DNA from: Rhynchopus sp. YZ270_cl-10
Taxonomy: Eukaryota > Euglenozoa > Diplonemea > Diplonemida > Diplonemidae
Assembly: GCA_964035575.1 (NCBI GenBank)
Contig: OZ037920.1
Location: 682,001-746,000, forward strand
DNA length: 64,000 nucleotides
Direction of reading: 5' to 3'
Under the pieces are notes generated by a model. That model had not been told where the DNA came from and made no database searches. It saw nothing but the letters and a program-made list of their open reading frames with translations. Numbering within the stretch: position 1 is the stretch's first letter; the number at the start of each line of letters is the position of its first letter. Shown one piece after another: positions 52,649 to 63,032 of the stretch. The translations under genes and the position numbers were made by a program.

Positions 52649-52970
52649 CACAACGCATCCACCATTACCCACCTTGAGGCGTATGCATCTCTGTGTGGGC
52701 AAGTTTGGGGTGCAAGATAACAGAAGAAACCCAGAGCAAAGCTTCAGCAGAATGATGACAAACTTATGCGGAACGATAGAAAGGGGACAGTTCTCTGTTT
52801 CCTTTCGGTGCTTCGTCACAACATATACTGATTTAATGAGCCTGACTGCTGTTGCTTTGCTCTTGTGTACTTCGGGTGTAGTTCTTCATTCGTCACTACA
52901 TTCCAACAATCACCCCACTTCCCGTCTCCACACACATCACAGGAGTTTTTTGCCCAGACTAAAGAGAACA
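52649..52970 (+). promoter_or_regulatory. Shared leader of WD40 gene 2
   Basis: Nearly identical to 45148-45472. The upstream in-frame ATG is at 52836, also 45 codons before the chosen start. Confidence 0.65.
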
Positions 52971-54962
52971 ATGCGTTTGACAGCATCCTTCTTCCTCTTG
53001 CTCTTGCTCCTCTGCGCAGAGGTGGATGCCGTGTACTATTCGTTCAAGGGAGTCAAAGCGTATCAGAAGGCGAGAGGGTTTGATATTGGCGACGAGGACT
53101 ATACCATGGTGGGTTCGATAGCGATGATTGGCGGGGTGACAAAGGATCTAGGGTGTATTCAGTGTGGTTCCGATAATGAGGATTGTACGAGTACTGGGAC
53201 ATATGGTGCGTCAGGTACGCAGTATATCTCGGATTGGTCATCGATGCTTGTAAGATTTGAGGCATGGGAAGATAACAACGGCGACCGCTGTGAATACAAA
53301 ACTGACGTCTGGCGAACCGATGATGACGAAGAACGTGTCAGCGCTGTTTGCCTAGTATCAATGGAGGCCCCCGTCGACACAGAGGTGACCCGCCGTTGCA
53401 CCGCGGGCGGGGGCGACGCATGGCTGGAAATCGTCTTCAAGTGGTGGCCCGAAGCAACAGATGCACCACCTACCCTACCGCCTACATACCCACCGTTAAC
53501 TGCGCTACCTGCCACGGATCCGCCAGCGACCGATCCCCCGGCAACAGACCCTCCAGTAACGGATCCTCCCGCAACAGCATCCCCGCCGACCTCTGCCCCA
53601 GACACGATGGCGCCTCCGACTTCAGCGCCTGCGACGCCTGCACCAGACACACTCGCGCCGCCCACTTGGGCACCTGAGACGCCTGCACCGCGAACACCAG
53701 CACCGGACACGCTTTCGCCAGACACACTCACACCGCCCACTGAGGCACCTGAGACGAGTGCACCTCCCACACCTGCACCGTCAACGCTGTCACCGCGAAC
53801 ACCAGCTCCACCAACACCGTCTCCTCCGACACCATCACCACCGACTCCAGTGCCTGAGACGCCTGCACCGCGAACACCAGCACCGGACACGCTTTCGCCA
53901 GACACACTCACACCGCCCACTGAGGCACCTGAGACGAGGTCACCGCCCACACCAGCACCAGCGACACCATTCCCAGACACACCTGCACCCACACAGTGCA
54001 CCACCCCAGACACGGCACCACTTACGTGCGAGGCGACGGCGTCTCACCAGTGTGCATGGCGTGTGGTGCAGTCTGGCCGCCTCCTGGCTGTTGGGTTCTC
54101 TGCAGACGGGAGCCGTGTTGCAACAGGGAGCGACGACGGGGTGCGTGTGTACGACAGCACGACTGGGGTGCAGGTGGCGAAGCTGGCGTGTGCGGACTTT
54201 GCGTCGTACGACGTGACGTTCTCGAGCGACGGTGCTCGTGTTGCTGTGGGTGGTGCCGGCGGGCGTGTTGTTGTGTGCGACGCTGTGACGGGGGCGCTGG
54301 AGGTGACACTGATGGACATGCGTGCGGTGGGGAGTGTGCCGGTGCGCCGTGTGCGCTTCACGGCCGACGCACGCTTCCTTGTTGTGAGCGGTGGTGGGAG
54401 CGACATGCGCACACGTGTGTTTGACGTGATGTCGGGTTCGCTGGAGCCGGAGATTGTGATCCACAAGCACGCACGCGAGGTGGCGTTCTCTGCAGACGGG
54501 GCGCTGCTGGCCACGTCGTGGGGCACGGAGGTGGACGAGGTTGTGACGGTGTGGCGTGTGCGGAACGGTGCCAAGGTGGCGGAGCTGCCGTCGCGCTTTG
54601 CACGTGTGACGGCACTGTCGTTCTCTGCGTCTGGCGACGAACTGCTGCGTGGGATGGACGACGGGACGGTGCGTGTGAGCAAGTGGGGCGGCGGGGTTGT
54701 GGGCGATGGTGCGGTGACGGAGCGCCTTGTGCTTGAGACGCAGACGAAGACTGTGTTTGACGCTCGGCACTCGCCAAACGGGGCACTGCTTGCTGCTGTC
54801 GGGGAGGGTGAGGTGACGGTGTGGCGTGCGGCTGGGAGTGTGGCACACCAGCTGTATGGGCACACGCGTGCAGGGCTCCCGCGTCTCGCGTTCTCACCTG
54901 ACAGCACACGCCTTGCTACAGCAAGCCACGACGGCACGCTGCTTCTGTGGGACCTGTTGTAG
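52971..54962 (+). CDS. Secreted WD40 protein 2 (663 aa, long stalk)
   Basis: Same plan as protein 1: signal peptide, six-Cys head, Pro/Thr stalk, seven-bladed propeller. The head shares the framework (YTMVGSI, LGCIQC, GTYGASGTQ, AWLEIVFKWWPEA) but differs at many residues. The stalk is about 180 residues of PPT, TDPPA, TPAPDT and PETPAPRTP repeats, the longest of the three, and includes a duplicated block around TEAPET. Such stalks are often O-glycosylated. The propeller is almost identical to that of protein 1, with one amino-acid change noted (G to S near the end). Confidence 0.85.
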   Translation: MRLTASFFLLLLLLCAEVDAVYYSFKGVKAYQKARGFDIGDEDYTMVGSIAMIGGVTKDLGCIQCGSDNEDCTSTGTYGASGTQYISDWSSMLVRFEAWEDNNGDRCEYKTDVWRTDDDEERVSAVCLVSMEAPVDTEVTRRCTAGGGDAWLEIVFKWWPEATDAPPTLPPTYPPLTALPATDPPATDPPATDPPVTDPPATASPPTSAPDTMAPPTSAPATPAPDTLAPPTWAPETPAPRTPAPDTLSPDTLTPPTEAPETSAPPTPAPSTLSPRTPAPPTPSPPTPSPPTPVPETPAPRTPAPDTLSPDTLTPPTEAPETRSPPTPAPATPFPDTPAPTQCTTPDTAPLTCEATASHQCAWRVVQSGRLLAVGFSADGSRVATGSDDGVRVYDSTTGVQVAKLACADFASYDVTFSSDGARVAVGGAGGRVVVCDAVTGALEVTLMDMRAVGSVPVRRVRFTADARFLVVSGGGSDMRTRVFDVMSGSLEPEIVIHKHAREVAFSADGALLATSWGTEVDEVVTVWRVRNGAKVAELPSRFARVTALSFSASGDELLRGMDDGTVRVSKWGGGVVGDGAVTERLVLETQTKTVFDARHSPNGALLAAVGEGEVTVWRAAGSVAHQLYGHTRAGLPRLAFSPDSTRLATASHDGTLLLWDLL

Positions 54963-56546
54963 GGTGTCCCAGTTGTGTTTGTGATGTGATGTGGTGTGTG
55001 TTGTTGGGGTGTGAACACTTGCCGCAAGGCTCGTTGTTCATGTTCACAACAAATTGTTACCTGTTTCCCCCCCTCCAAGTTGATATGCTGCCAGTAAACG
55101 ACTTCTCGAGTCCGCAGCCGCAAGGCAAGTCGCTCTCCCAAAGCGATGGCATTGTATGTCACGTGAGCGTTTCCCCTGAGCTTTCCCCATGAGCTCCACT
55201 GAGTCATGATTGCCTTTAGGGTACCTACTTCATAGACGGCCGTTCAAAAAAGCTGGGGTATCAAGAGGGCGCGTGATTCGACGAGCGGTCAGAACCGCCT
55301 CCGTTCTCTTACGCTCACGTCCCTTTGAATGAGGTCGACTGAGATACGTTTTGTTGTTTTAGCACATTTCAACTACTCTTTGTATTTTTGAAAACTTGGT
55401 TGTTTTAGTGTAGACACCTGAAGATGAACTCCATTTTTTTTATTTTGCCGGCGAGAATCTGCCCGAAACCTGTCGCACGTGAGATGTAGTAATCTTGTGG
55501 GGCCAAAAGAAAATCAGCGAATGGGGCGAATGGTTGCAACGCACCTTCCCCTTTTTTTGTGGTATTTTCCCATGGTGTTTCTGGTCAGATGTCTTGCATT
55601 AAGTTTGCATCTGAGTTTGCATTTTTAGAGGTGTTGCGTGTTGATACAGCACGTGCGCAACATTGTCCCCATTTTAATTCTTTATCCCTTTATCCCTTTG
55701 ACTAATTGTGTGCTTATTTTCTTCTCTCATTTGCAACATGGTTTGTTGTGTTTGTTCGTATGCAAATCTGCTTACGTGGCGCACTCCCGACGGGTCGACG
55801 TGACGCGTTCTGTACGATGCAAGCACACATCTGTGTTGTCTTTGTTGTTTCATTGTTTCTACAAGCTCTGTGTGAGAAGGTATACTCTCGTGTGCACGAG
55901 AGGACTATTCAACTTCCAATTTTCTTTCTCCCTTTATACGTGAGGTTTCTTTCTTTAATTCAATTGCCTTTGCCTTCTGGGCCAGTCTTCTTGCTCTACA
56001 CACAGCGTTCTGTTGTATCTGCTTTCGATTATGTTGTGTTGTTGTTATTGTTTTATGTTTTGTGAGGAGCGACCACACCCACTCTTTGTGGTGTGTGTCA
56101 TCCCCACACACCTTTTTGTCTGTTCGCTACGTCTTTTGTGGAGAAGCATTCTTTTGCAACAATTCAGCAGAAACTTCTGCTGCAGCGTTGTCCGGGACGG
56201 AGGCTCCTTTCTTTTCTGCGGGCGAGTCTCTGGACAGAGTTGTCTGCACTCTGCTTCTCCCTGACATCCCCACCCCTTCAGCGAGCGTACCCTCTTCTCT
56301 CTCTCTGCCCCATGTCAAGGATGCAGAACAGGATGCATAGCTCCGCGTCTTGTTCAGCATTTTTGAAGCTTTTGGGATTTTGAAATTGAATACAAAAAAC
56401 AAGTCCTCTGAGCTTATTACTTATTTCACTTGTTCTCTCCACAACCCCAGCTCACAGCACAACCCAACACCCCAACACAGATTCATTACATTGTGCCTCA
56501 CTCCACCTGTGCACCACATCCACACACAAAGCCGAAGGAGCGTACG
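54963..56546. other. Spacer between WD40 2 and LPMO 2
   Basis: Matches the spacer of cassette 3 throughout and that of cassette 1 from about 55440 on. It carries the frameshifted small ORF copy (from 55738) and the hairpin at 55885-55902. The 600 bp before the LPMO are conserved. Confidence 0.55.
55885..55902. promoter_or_regulatory. Hairpin CTCTCGTG-TG-CACGAGAG, copy 2
   Basis: Eight-base perfect arms around TG. Same location as 47709-47726 in cassette 1. Confidence 0.45.
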
Positions 56547-57521
56547 ATGGCAAAGCACACTGCGCTGTGCGTGCTGCTGTGTGCATCGCAGGTGTACGGA
56601 CACGGCCACGTTGTGACGCCGCCGTCGCGTGTGGAGCTCTGCAAGACAGGGGGCAACGCAAACTGCGGGCAGATCATCTGGGAGCCCTACAGCGTGGAGG
56701 GTCCTGACGGGTGGCCGGCAGACGGGACGATTGCGGCAGGAGGTGGACACTCGCGCTTCCCTGAGCTGAACGTGCAGACGGCGACACGCTGGGAGAGGGT
56801 TGCGATGTCGTCGGGGCCAACGAAGTTTGCGTGGAAGTTTCTTGTGAACCACGTGACGAAGGACTACAAGTACTACATCACGCGTGTGGGGTGGGACGTG
56901 GCAGCACCGCTCACACGGGCAACGTTTGAGACTGCACCCTTCTGTGTTGTGGACGGGGGGATGACGGAGCCACCGGCACTTGACGAGCACACGTGCAACG
57001 TGCCGACACGCGAGGGATACCACATCATTCTGAGTGTGTGGGATGTGGGTGACACGTCGAACAGCTTCTTCAACGTGATTGACGCCATGTTCTCTGGTGG
57101 TGCCAGCCCTCCTGTGCCTGCGCCTGTGCCAACAGCACCAGTCCCTGTGCCGACCTCACCTGCGACACCTCCTGTCGTGTGCACGATGTTGGATGCTGTG
57201 CACTGCATGTACGTTGCGTGTGTGCAGGACCCTGCCTGCTGCGAGGAGCAGGCAGGTGCGTCCTGTGCTGTGTACAAGACACAATACGCACAGTGTGTGC
57301 AGGGTGCACCGTCGCCTTCGACACCACCACCAACACCACCTGTCACGGCACCGCCTGCACCAACACCAACAACACCAACAACAACACCACCGACCCTTCC
57401 CGTCTGCACGACTGATGTGCACTGTGTCTACGCTGCGTGCAAGCAGGACCGTGCCTGCTGCGAGGGGCAGGCAGGTGCCACGTGTGTGGCCTACAACGCG
57501 CACTACGCACAGTGCATGTGA
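56547..57521 (+). CDS. AA10-type lytic polysaccharide monooxygenase 2 (324 aa)
   Basis: Near-identical to LPMO 1 through the catalytic domain, with His19 and His102 conserved. Differences are confined to the linkers: N187S before the first Cys-rich module, and TPTTPTTTPP in place of the eight-Thr run between the two modules. Signal peptide and both C-terminal Cys-rich modules are intact. Confidence 0.9.
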   Translation: MAKHTALCVLLCASQVYGHGHVVTPPSRVELCKTGGNANCGQIIWEPYSVEGPDGWPADGTIAAGGGHSRFPELNVQTATRWERVAMSSGPTKFAWKFLVNHVTKDYKYYITRVGWDVAAPLTRATFETAPFCVVDGGMTEPPALDEHTCNVPTREGYHIILSVWDVGDTSNSFFNVIDAMFSGGASPPVPAPVPTAPVPVPTSPATPPVVCTMLDAVHCMYVACVQDPACCEEQAGASCAVYKTQYAQCVQGAPSPSTPPPTPPVTAPPAPTPTTPTTTPPTLPVCTTDVHCVYAACKQDRACCEGQAGATCVAYNAHYAQCM

Positions 57522-57800
57522 GCGCAGCGGCACACCCTCCCCACTCTTCCCTTCTAAGCAGCCCACTCTACTGGTGCGGTGTGCAGAATGCCTCTCTGCT
57601 TCTGATTGACACCTCGCCCACATATAACACATCCTATTGACTTGGAACTATCTTCTTTGCACGTGCATGCACCCAAGAGGTGTCAGCACTTTCTATACTT
57701 CACATTTCTGCTGGACAATGCCACCACCACTCTCTTAACTGAGGAGACGGGGCCACCACACTGGTTTACTAATATATTATGTGCCGTTTTTTTTTTTTTT

Positions 57801-58024
57801 GTGACAACTGCCTTGCAAAGGTTGTAGGGGAGGAAATGAAAACATATCTGAGTTGTGCCCGAATTTTTTGGTGTGAGCGATGTAAACACGACACAACTTA
57901 TTCACAGAAAAGTTTTTGATTTTGTCCCTACACACTCCACAAAAATCCGGTGCGATCAACGAAAAATTCTTTTTCTGATTTCGTTTCTTTCTTTATCAGA
58001 CTAGCTTAAACTCAGATAACAGTT
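57801..58024. mobile_element. 224-bp insertion at a T tract
   Basis: Absent from the matching place after LPMO 1, where the T run leads straight to GTTTTTCCTTTCG. It begins GTGACAACTGCCTTGC and has a small internal hairpin (ACAAC/GTTGT). Its nature is unknown and clear terminal repeats were not found. A deletion in copy 1 is the alternative. Confidence 0.45.
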
Positions 58025-58500
58025 TTTATTTTTGTTTTTCCTTTCGTTTCCGTTTGCTTTGGCATTGTGCTGCAGCATCTTTGCAGCAGTGCAGTGGCGA
58101 AGCAACACATACAGTCAAGACCTGCCCGCTGCTGTGGCTTGCCGGTGTGTGCTCGGCAGGTGGGCAAACAGGTTTTCTTCCTCTCTTGTTGCGCTTTCCC
58201 TCTATTCTATTATTTTCTGTTCTTTTCTTTTCTTTGCTCTCTACTCTACTAACGACACGGCAGCTGAGGTGCAGCTGTGTGCACAGTGGTTTGCGTTGTT
58301 CTGCCTTGCCCCGCCTTTGCTGTCTGTGTCCCTCTGCCTCACCCGTTCTTCTGTGCATAAGGTGGCTGTCCACTTGAGTGCGCGAAGAGAAGGGTCTTAT
58401 AGACAGGCAGGGGTGAGGACACCAAGGCCCGCACATACGTCAGGCAGGAGGTAAGGGGTCCAAACATCACCCAGCTTTTAGAGCATGGTCTACTATTTGT

Positions 58501-58585
58501 GAAAAATTACGTGGTCGAAGATTTGTCCTCTTTATTCATATTGACCCCGTAACTGCATGGGTGGTGCCCAAAAATGCTAAGAACC
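58501..58585 (+). repeat. Dispersed repeat shared with 35455-35540
   Basis: Shared blocks are GTGGTC, TTGTCC, ATTGACCCC, ACTGCA(T/C)GGG and GCCCAAAAATGC, in the same order and spacing. Source unknown. Confidence 0.5.
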
Positions 58586-58981
58586 CGAGTTTTAGCCTGC
58601 AAAAGTGTTCTCCTGCACCTTTACTATTAACCGTGTCTGTGCTTGCTTATGCGTAGTGTCGTGGTGTATTATTTGCTCATAGACTTGTTGTGAGTAGATG
58701 AAGAAAACTGCTATGCAGCAGCGGGGAGCGTAATGTACTAGAAAGTGCGCATGTTAACAGAGGAGCACGCTGTGGTAAAACACAGCCTGCTTCCTCACCT
58801 TTTGCGCATTCATTTTACATCCCCATCCCCTCTATGCACAGTGCACAACACGATGGCATCTTTCCCCACTTTTTATATTTTGTGCTTTTTTTTGGCAGTA
58901 TTCAACCATTCACCCAACACTCAGCCCCCATCTCTCGATTTTGCATCATCCTGTTTTCAACTTTTCATACATTGTCCGCTC

Positions 58982-59300
58982 ACAACGCATCCACCATTAC
59001 CCACCTTGAGGCGTATGCATCTCTGTGTGGGCAAGTTTGGGGTGCAAGATAACAGAAGAAACCCAGAGCGAAAGCTTCAGCAGAATGATGACAAACTTAT
59101 GCAGAACGATAGAAGGGGACAGTTCTCTGTTTCCTTTTCGGTGCTTCGTCACAACATATACTGATTTAATGAGCCTGACTGCTGTTGCTTTGCTCTTGTG
59201 TACTTCGGGCGTAGCCCACTCTTCCCTACATTCCAATAATTACCCCACTTCCCGTCTCCACACACATCACAGGAGTTTTTTGCCCAGACTAAAGAGAACA
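58982..59300 (+). promoter_or_regulatory. Shared leader of WD40 gene 3
   Basis: Closest to the ML-domain leader in two single-base indels (AGAAGGGGAC and TTCCTTTTCGG). The upstream ATG is at 59169, 44 codons before the start, so relative to the other copies a whole codon was gained or lost. Confidence 0.65.
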
Positions 59301-61208
59301 ATGCGTTTGACAGCATCCTTCTTCCTCTTGCTCTTGCTCCTCTGCACAGAGGTGGATGCCGTGTACTATTGGTTCAAGGGAGTCAAAGCGTATCAGAAGG
59401 CGAGAGGGCTTGAAGAGGGCGACGAGGACTATACCATGGTGGGTTTCATTTCTCTTAGAGAATCTCGTGATGTCTCCACGACTTGGGATCTGGGGTGTAT
59501 TCAGTGTACTTCAGATAATGAAGATTGTACGACTAATGGGACATATGGTGCGTCAGGTACGCAGTTTTCGTCGGGTTGGTTATCGATGACCATAAGAATT
59601 GAGGCGTGGGAAGATGACAACGGCGACCGCTGTGAATACAAAACTGGCACCTTCGTTAACGATGACGAGTCCCGCGTCAGCATTTTTTGCACACTAGGAA
59701 TGGAGGGCTTCCCCGTCGACACAGAGGTGACCTACCGATGCAGCACGGGCAAGGACGACGCATGGCTGGATGTCGTCTTCAAGTGGTGGCCCGAAGCAAC
59801 AGATGCACCACCTACCCTGCCACCTACATACCCACCGTTAACTGCGCTACCTGCCACGGATCCGCCAGCGACCGATCCCCCGGCAACAGACCCTCCAGTA
59901 ACGGATCCTCCCGCAACAGCATCCCCGCCGACCTCTGCCCCAGACACGATGGCGCCTCCTACTTCAGCGCCTGCGACGCCTGCACCAGACACACTCGCGC
60001 CGCCCACTTGGGCACCTGAGACGCCTGCACCGCGAACACCAGCACCGGACACGCTTTCGCCAGACACACTCGCACCGCCCACTGAGGCACCTGAGACGAG
60101 TGCACCACCAGCACCAGCGACTTCGGCACCGGACACGACTGCGCCAGACACACTCACACCGCCCACTGAGGCACCTGAGACGAGGTCACCGCCCACACCA
60201 GCACCAGCGACACCATTCCCAGACACACCTGCACCCACACAGTGCACCACCCCAGACACGGCACCACTTACGTGCGAGGCGACGGCGTCTCACCAGTGTG
60301 CATGGCGTGTGATGCAGTCTGGCCGCCTCCTGGCTGTTGGGTTCTCTGCAGACGGGAGCCGTGTTGCAACAGGGAGCGACGACGGGGTGCGTGTGTACGA
60401 CAGCACGACTGGGGTGCAGGTGGCGAAGCTGGCGTGTGCGGACTTTGCGTCGTACGACGTGACGTTCTCGAGCGACGGTGCTCGTGTTGCTGTGGGTGGT
60501 GCCGGCGGGCGTGTTGTTGTGTGCGACGCTGTGACGGGGGCGCTGGAGGTGACACTGATGGACATGCGTGCGGTGGGGAGTGTGCCGGTGCGCCGTGTGC
60601 GCTTCACGGCCGACGCACGCTTCCTTGTTGTGAGCGGTGGTGGGAGCGACATGCGCACACGTGTGTTTGACGTGATGTCGGGTTCGCTGGAGCCGGAGAT
60701 TGTGATCCACAAGCACGCACGCGAGGTGGCGTTCTCTGCAGACGGGGCGCTGCTGGCCACGTCGTGGGGCACGGAGGTGGACGAGGTTGTGACGGTGTGG
60801 CGTGTGCGGAACGGTGCCAAGGTGGCGGAGCTGCCGTCGCGCTTTGCACGTGTGACGGCACTGTCGTTCTCTGCGTCTGGCGACGAACTGCTGCGTGGGA
60901 TGGACGACGGGACGGTGCGTGTGAGCAAGTGGGGCGGCGGGGTTGTGGGCGATGGTGCGGTGACGGAGCGCCTTGTGCTTGAGACGCAGACGAAGACTGT
61001 GTTTGACGCTCGGCACTCGCCAAACGGGGCACTGCTTGCTGCTGTCGGGGAAGGTGAGGTGACGGTGTGGCGTGCGGCTGGGGGTGTGGCACACCAGCTG
61101 TATGGGCACACGCGTGCAGGGCTCCCGCGTCTCGCGTTCTCACCTGACAGCACACGCCTTGCTACAGCAAGCCACGACGGCACGCTGCTTCTGTGGGACC
61201 TGTTGTAG
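59301..61208 (+). CDS. Secreted WD40 protein 3 (635 aa)
   Basis: Signal peptide, six-Cys head, Pro/Thr stalk of intermediate length (about 140 residues), seven-bladed propeller. The head again keeps LGCIQC, NGTYGASGTQ, WEDDNGDRCEYK and FKWWPEA but has its own residues between them, including a local insertion (SLRESRDVSTTWD). The propeller differs from that of protein 1 by one amino acid noted (V to M near its start) and a few silent changes. Confidence 0.85.
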   Translation: MRLTASFFLLLLLLCTEVDAVYYWFKGVKAYQKARGLEEGDEDYTMVGFISLRESRDVSTTWDLGCIQCTSDNEDCTTNGTYGASGTQFSSGWLSMTIRIEAWEDDNGDRCEYKTGTFVNDDESRVSIFCTLGMEGFPVDTEVTYRCSTGKDDAWLDVVFKWWPEATDAPPTLPPTYPPLTALPATDPPATDPPATDPPVTDPPATASPPTSAPDTMAPPTSAPATPAPDTLAPPTWAPETPAPRTPAPDTLSPDTLAPPTEAPETSAPPAPATSAPDTTAPDTLTPPTEAPETRSPPTPAPATPFPDTPAPTQCTTPDTAPLTCEATASHQCAWRVMQSGRLLAVGFSADGSRVATGSDDGVRVYDSTTGVQVAKLACADFASYDVTFSSDGARVAVGGAGGRVVVCDAVTGALEVTLMDMRAVGSVPVRRVRFTADARFLVVSGGGSDMRTRVFDVMSGSLEPEIVIHKHAREVAFSADGALLATSWGTEVDEVVTVWRVRNGAKVAELPSRFARVTALSFSASGDELLRGMDDGTVRVSKWGGGVVGDGAVTERLVLETQTKTVFDARHSPNGALLAAVGEGEVTVWRAAGGVAHQLYGHTRAGLPRLAFSPDSTRLATASHDGTLLLWDLL

Positions 61209-61964
61209 GGTGTCCCAGTTGTGTTTGTGGTGTGATGTGTGTGTTGTTGGGGTGTGAACACTTGCCGCAAGGCTCGTTGTTCATGTTCACAACAAATTGT
61301 CACCTGTTTCCCCCCCTCCAAGTTGATATGCTGCCAGTAAATGACTTCTCGAGTCCGCATCCTCAAGGCAAGTCGCTCTCCCAAAGCGAGCATTGGATGG
61401 CATGCGAGCGTTTGTCGAACTGAGTCATGATTGCCTTTAGGGTCCCACTTCATAGACGGCCGTTAAAAAAAGCTGGGGAAAAAGAGGTCGCGTGATTCGA
61501 CGAGCGGTCGTGAGCCGCCTCCGTTCTCTTACAGTACCACCTCACGTCCCACCCTTTGCATGAGCTTGACTGAGACGCGTTTTGTTGTTTTAGCACATTT
61601 GAACTACTCTTTTTATTTTTGAAAACTTGGTTGTTTTAGTGTAGACACCTGAAGATGAACTCCATTACTTTTATTTTGCCGGCGAGAATCTGCCCAAAAC
61701 CTGTCGCACGTGAGATGTAGTAATCTTGTGGGGCCAAAAGAAAATCAGCGAATGGGGCAATGGCAACGCTTTCCCCCGTTTTTGTGGTGTTTTCCCATGG
61801 AGTTTCTGGTCAGATGTTTTGCATTAAGTTTGCATCTGAGTTTGCATTTTTAGAGGTGTTGCGTGTTGATACAGCACGTGCGCAACATTGTCCCCATGTT
61901 TATTTCTTTATCCCTTTATCCCTTTAACCAATTATGTGTTTATTTTTTTTGTCTCATTTGCAAC

Positions 61965-62093
61965 ATGGTTTGTTGTGTTTGTTCGTATGCAAATCTGCTT
62001 ACGTGGCGCACTCCCGACGGGTGCGACGTGACGCGTTCTGTACGATGCAGCCACACATCTGTGTTGCCTTTGTTGTTTTATCGTTTCCACTAG
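61965..62093 (+). other. 42-codon small ORF, copy 3a
   Basis: Reads MVCCVCSYANLLTWRTP to FYRFH. Differs from copy 3b at four residues, with no silent change noted between them, so protein constraint is not evident. Confidence 0.3.
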
Positions 62094-62222
62094 CTCTGTG
62101 CAAGAAGGTATACTCTCGTGTGTACCAGCGGCACATTTATTTTCCACGTTTTAATTTCTCTCTTTATCCCTTTACCCTCCACCCTATATCCCTTTGTGTT
62201 TATTTTTTGTATCTTTTGCAAC

Positions 62223-62351
62223 ATGGCTTGTTGTGTTTGTTCGTATGCAAATCTGCTTACGTGGCGCACTCCCGACGGGTGCGACGTGACGCGTACTGTA
62301 CGATGCAAGCACACATCTGTGTTGCCTTTGTTGTTTTATCGTTTCTACTAG
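62223..62351 (+). other. 42-codon small ORF, copy 3b
   Basis: Reads MACCVCSYANLLTWRTP to FYRFY. Tandem duplicate of copy 3a. Confidence 0.3.
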
Positions 62352-62370
62352 CTCTGTGTGAGAAGGTATA

Positions 62371-62388
62371 CTCTCGTGTGCACGAGAG
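62371..62388. promoter_or_regulatory. Hairpin CTCTCGTG-TG-CACGAGAG, copy 3
   Basis: Identical to 55885-55902 and at the equivalent position in cassette 3. Confidence 0.45.
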
Positions 62389-63032
62389 GCTTGTTTATTT
62401 CCAATTTTCTTTCTCCCTTTGTACGTGAGGTTTCTTTCTTTAATTCAATTGCCTTCGCTTTTTTTTCTTAGTGCCCAGTCTTCTTGCTCCACACACAGCG
62501 TTCTGTTGTGTCTGCTTGTGATTGTATTGTTGTTATGTTTTATGTTTTGTGAGGAGCGACCACACCCACTCTTTGTGGTGTGTGTCGTCCACACACCTTT
62601 TTGTCTGTTCGCAACGTCTTTTGTGGAGAACCATTCTTTTGCAACAATTCAGCAGAAACTTCTGCTGCAGCGTTGTCCAGGACGGAGGCTCCTTTCTTTT
62701 CTGCGGGCGAGTCTCTGGACAGAGTTGTCTGCACTCTGCTTCTCCCTGACATCCCCACCCCTTCAGCGAGCGTACCCTCTTCTCTCTCTCTGCCCCATGT
62801 CAAGGATGCAGAACAGGATGCATAGCTCCGCGTCTTGTTCAGCATTTTTGAAGCTTTTGGGATTTTGAAATTGAATACAAGAAAACAAGTCCTCTGAGCC
62901 TATTACCTAGTTCACTTGTTCTCTCCACAACCCCAGCTCACATCACAACCCAACACCCCAACACAGATTCATTACATTGTGCCTCACTCCACCTGTGCAC
63001 CACATCCACACACAAAGCCGAAGGAGCGTACG

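Larger units (their letters stand above)
52649..58425 (+). repeat. WD40-LPMO cassette, copy 2
   Basis: Same order as copy 1. It differs by the long Pro/Thr stalk of its WD40 gene, a 224-bp extra piece at 57801-58024, and the sequence just after the WD40 stop, which it shares with copy 3. Confidence 0.9.
57522..58981. other. Spacer between LPMO 2 and cassette 3
   Basis: Contains the 224-bp insertion (57801-58024), the end of cassette homology near 58425 and a dispersed repeat (58501-58585). No gene is supported. Confidence 0.5.
61209..63032. other. Spacer between WD40 3 and LPMO 3
   Basis: Matches the cassette 2 spacer but holds two tandem copies of a roughly 250-bp module (about 61900-62150 and 62160-62400). 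The second keeps the CTCTCGTG hairpin; in the first it is degenerate. The conserved 600 bp before the LPMO follow. Confidence 0.55.
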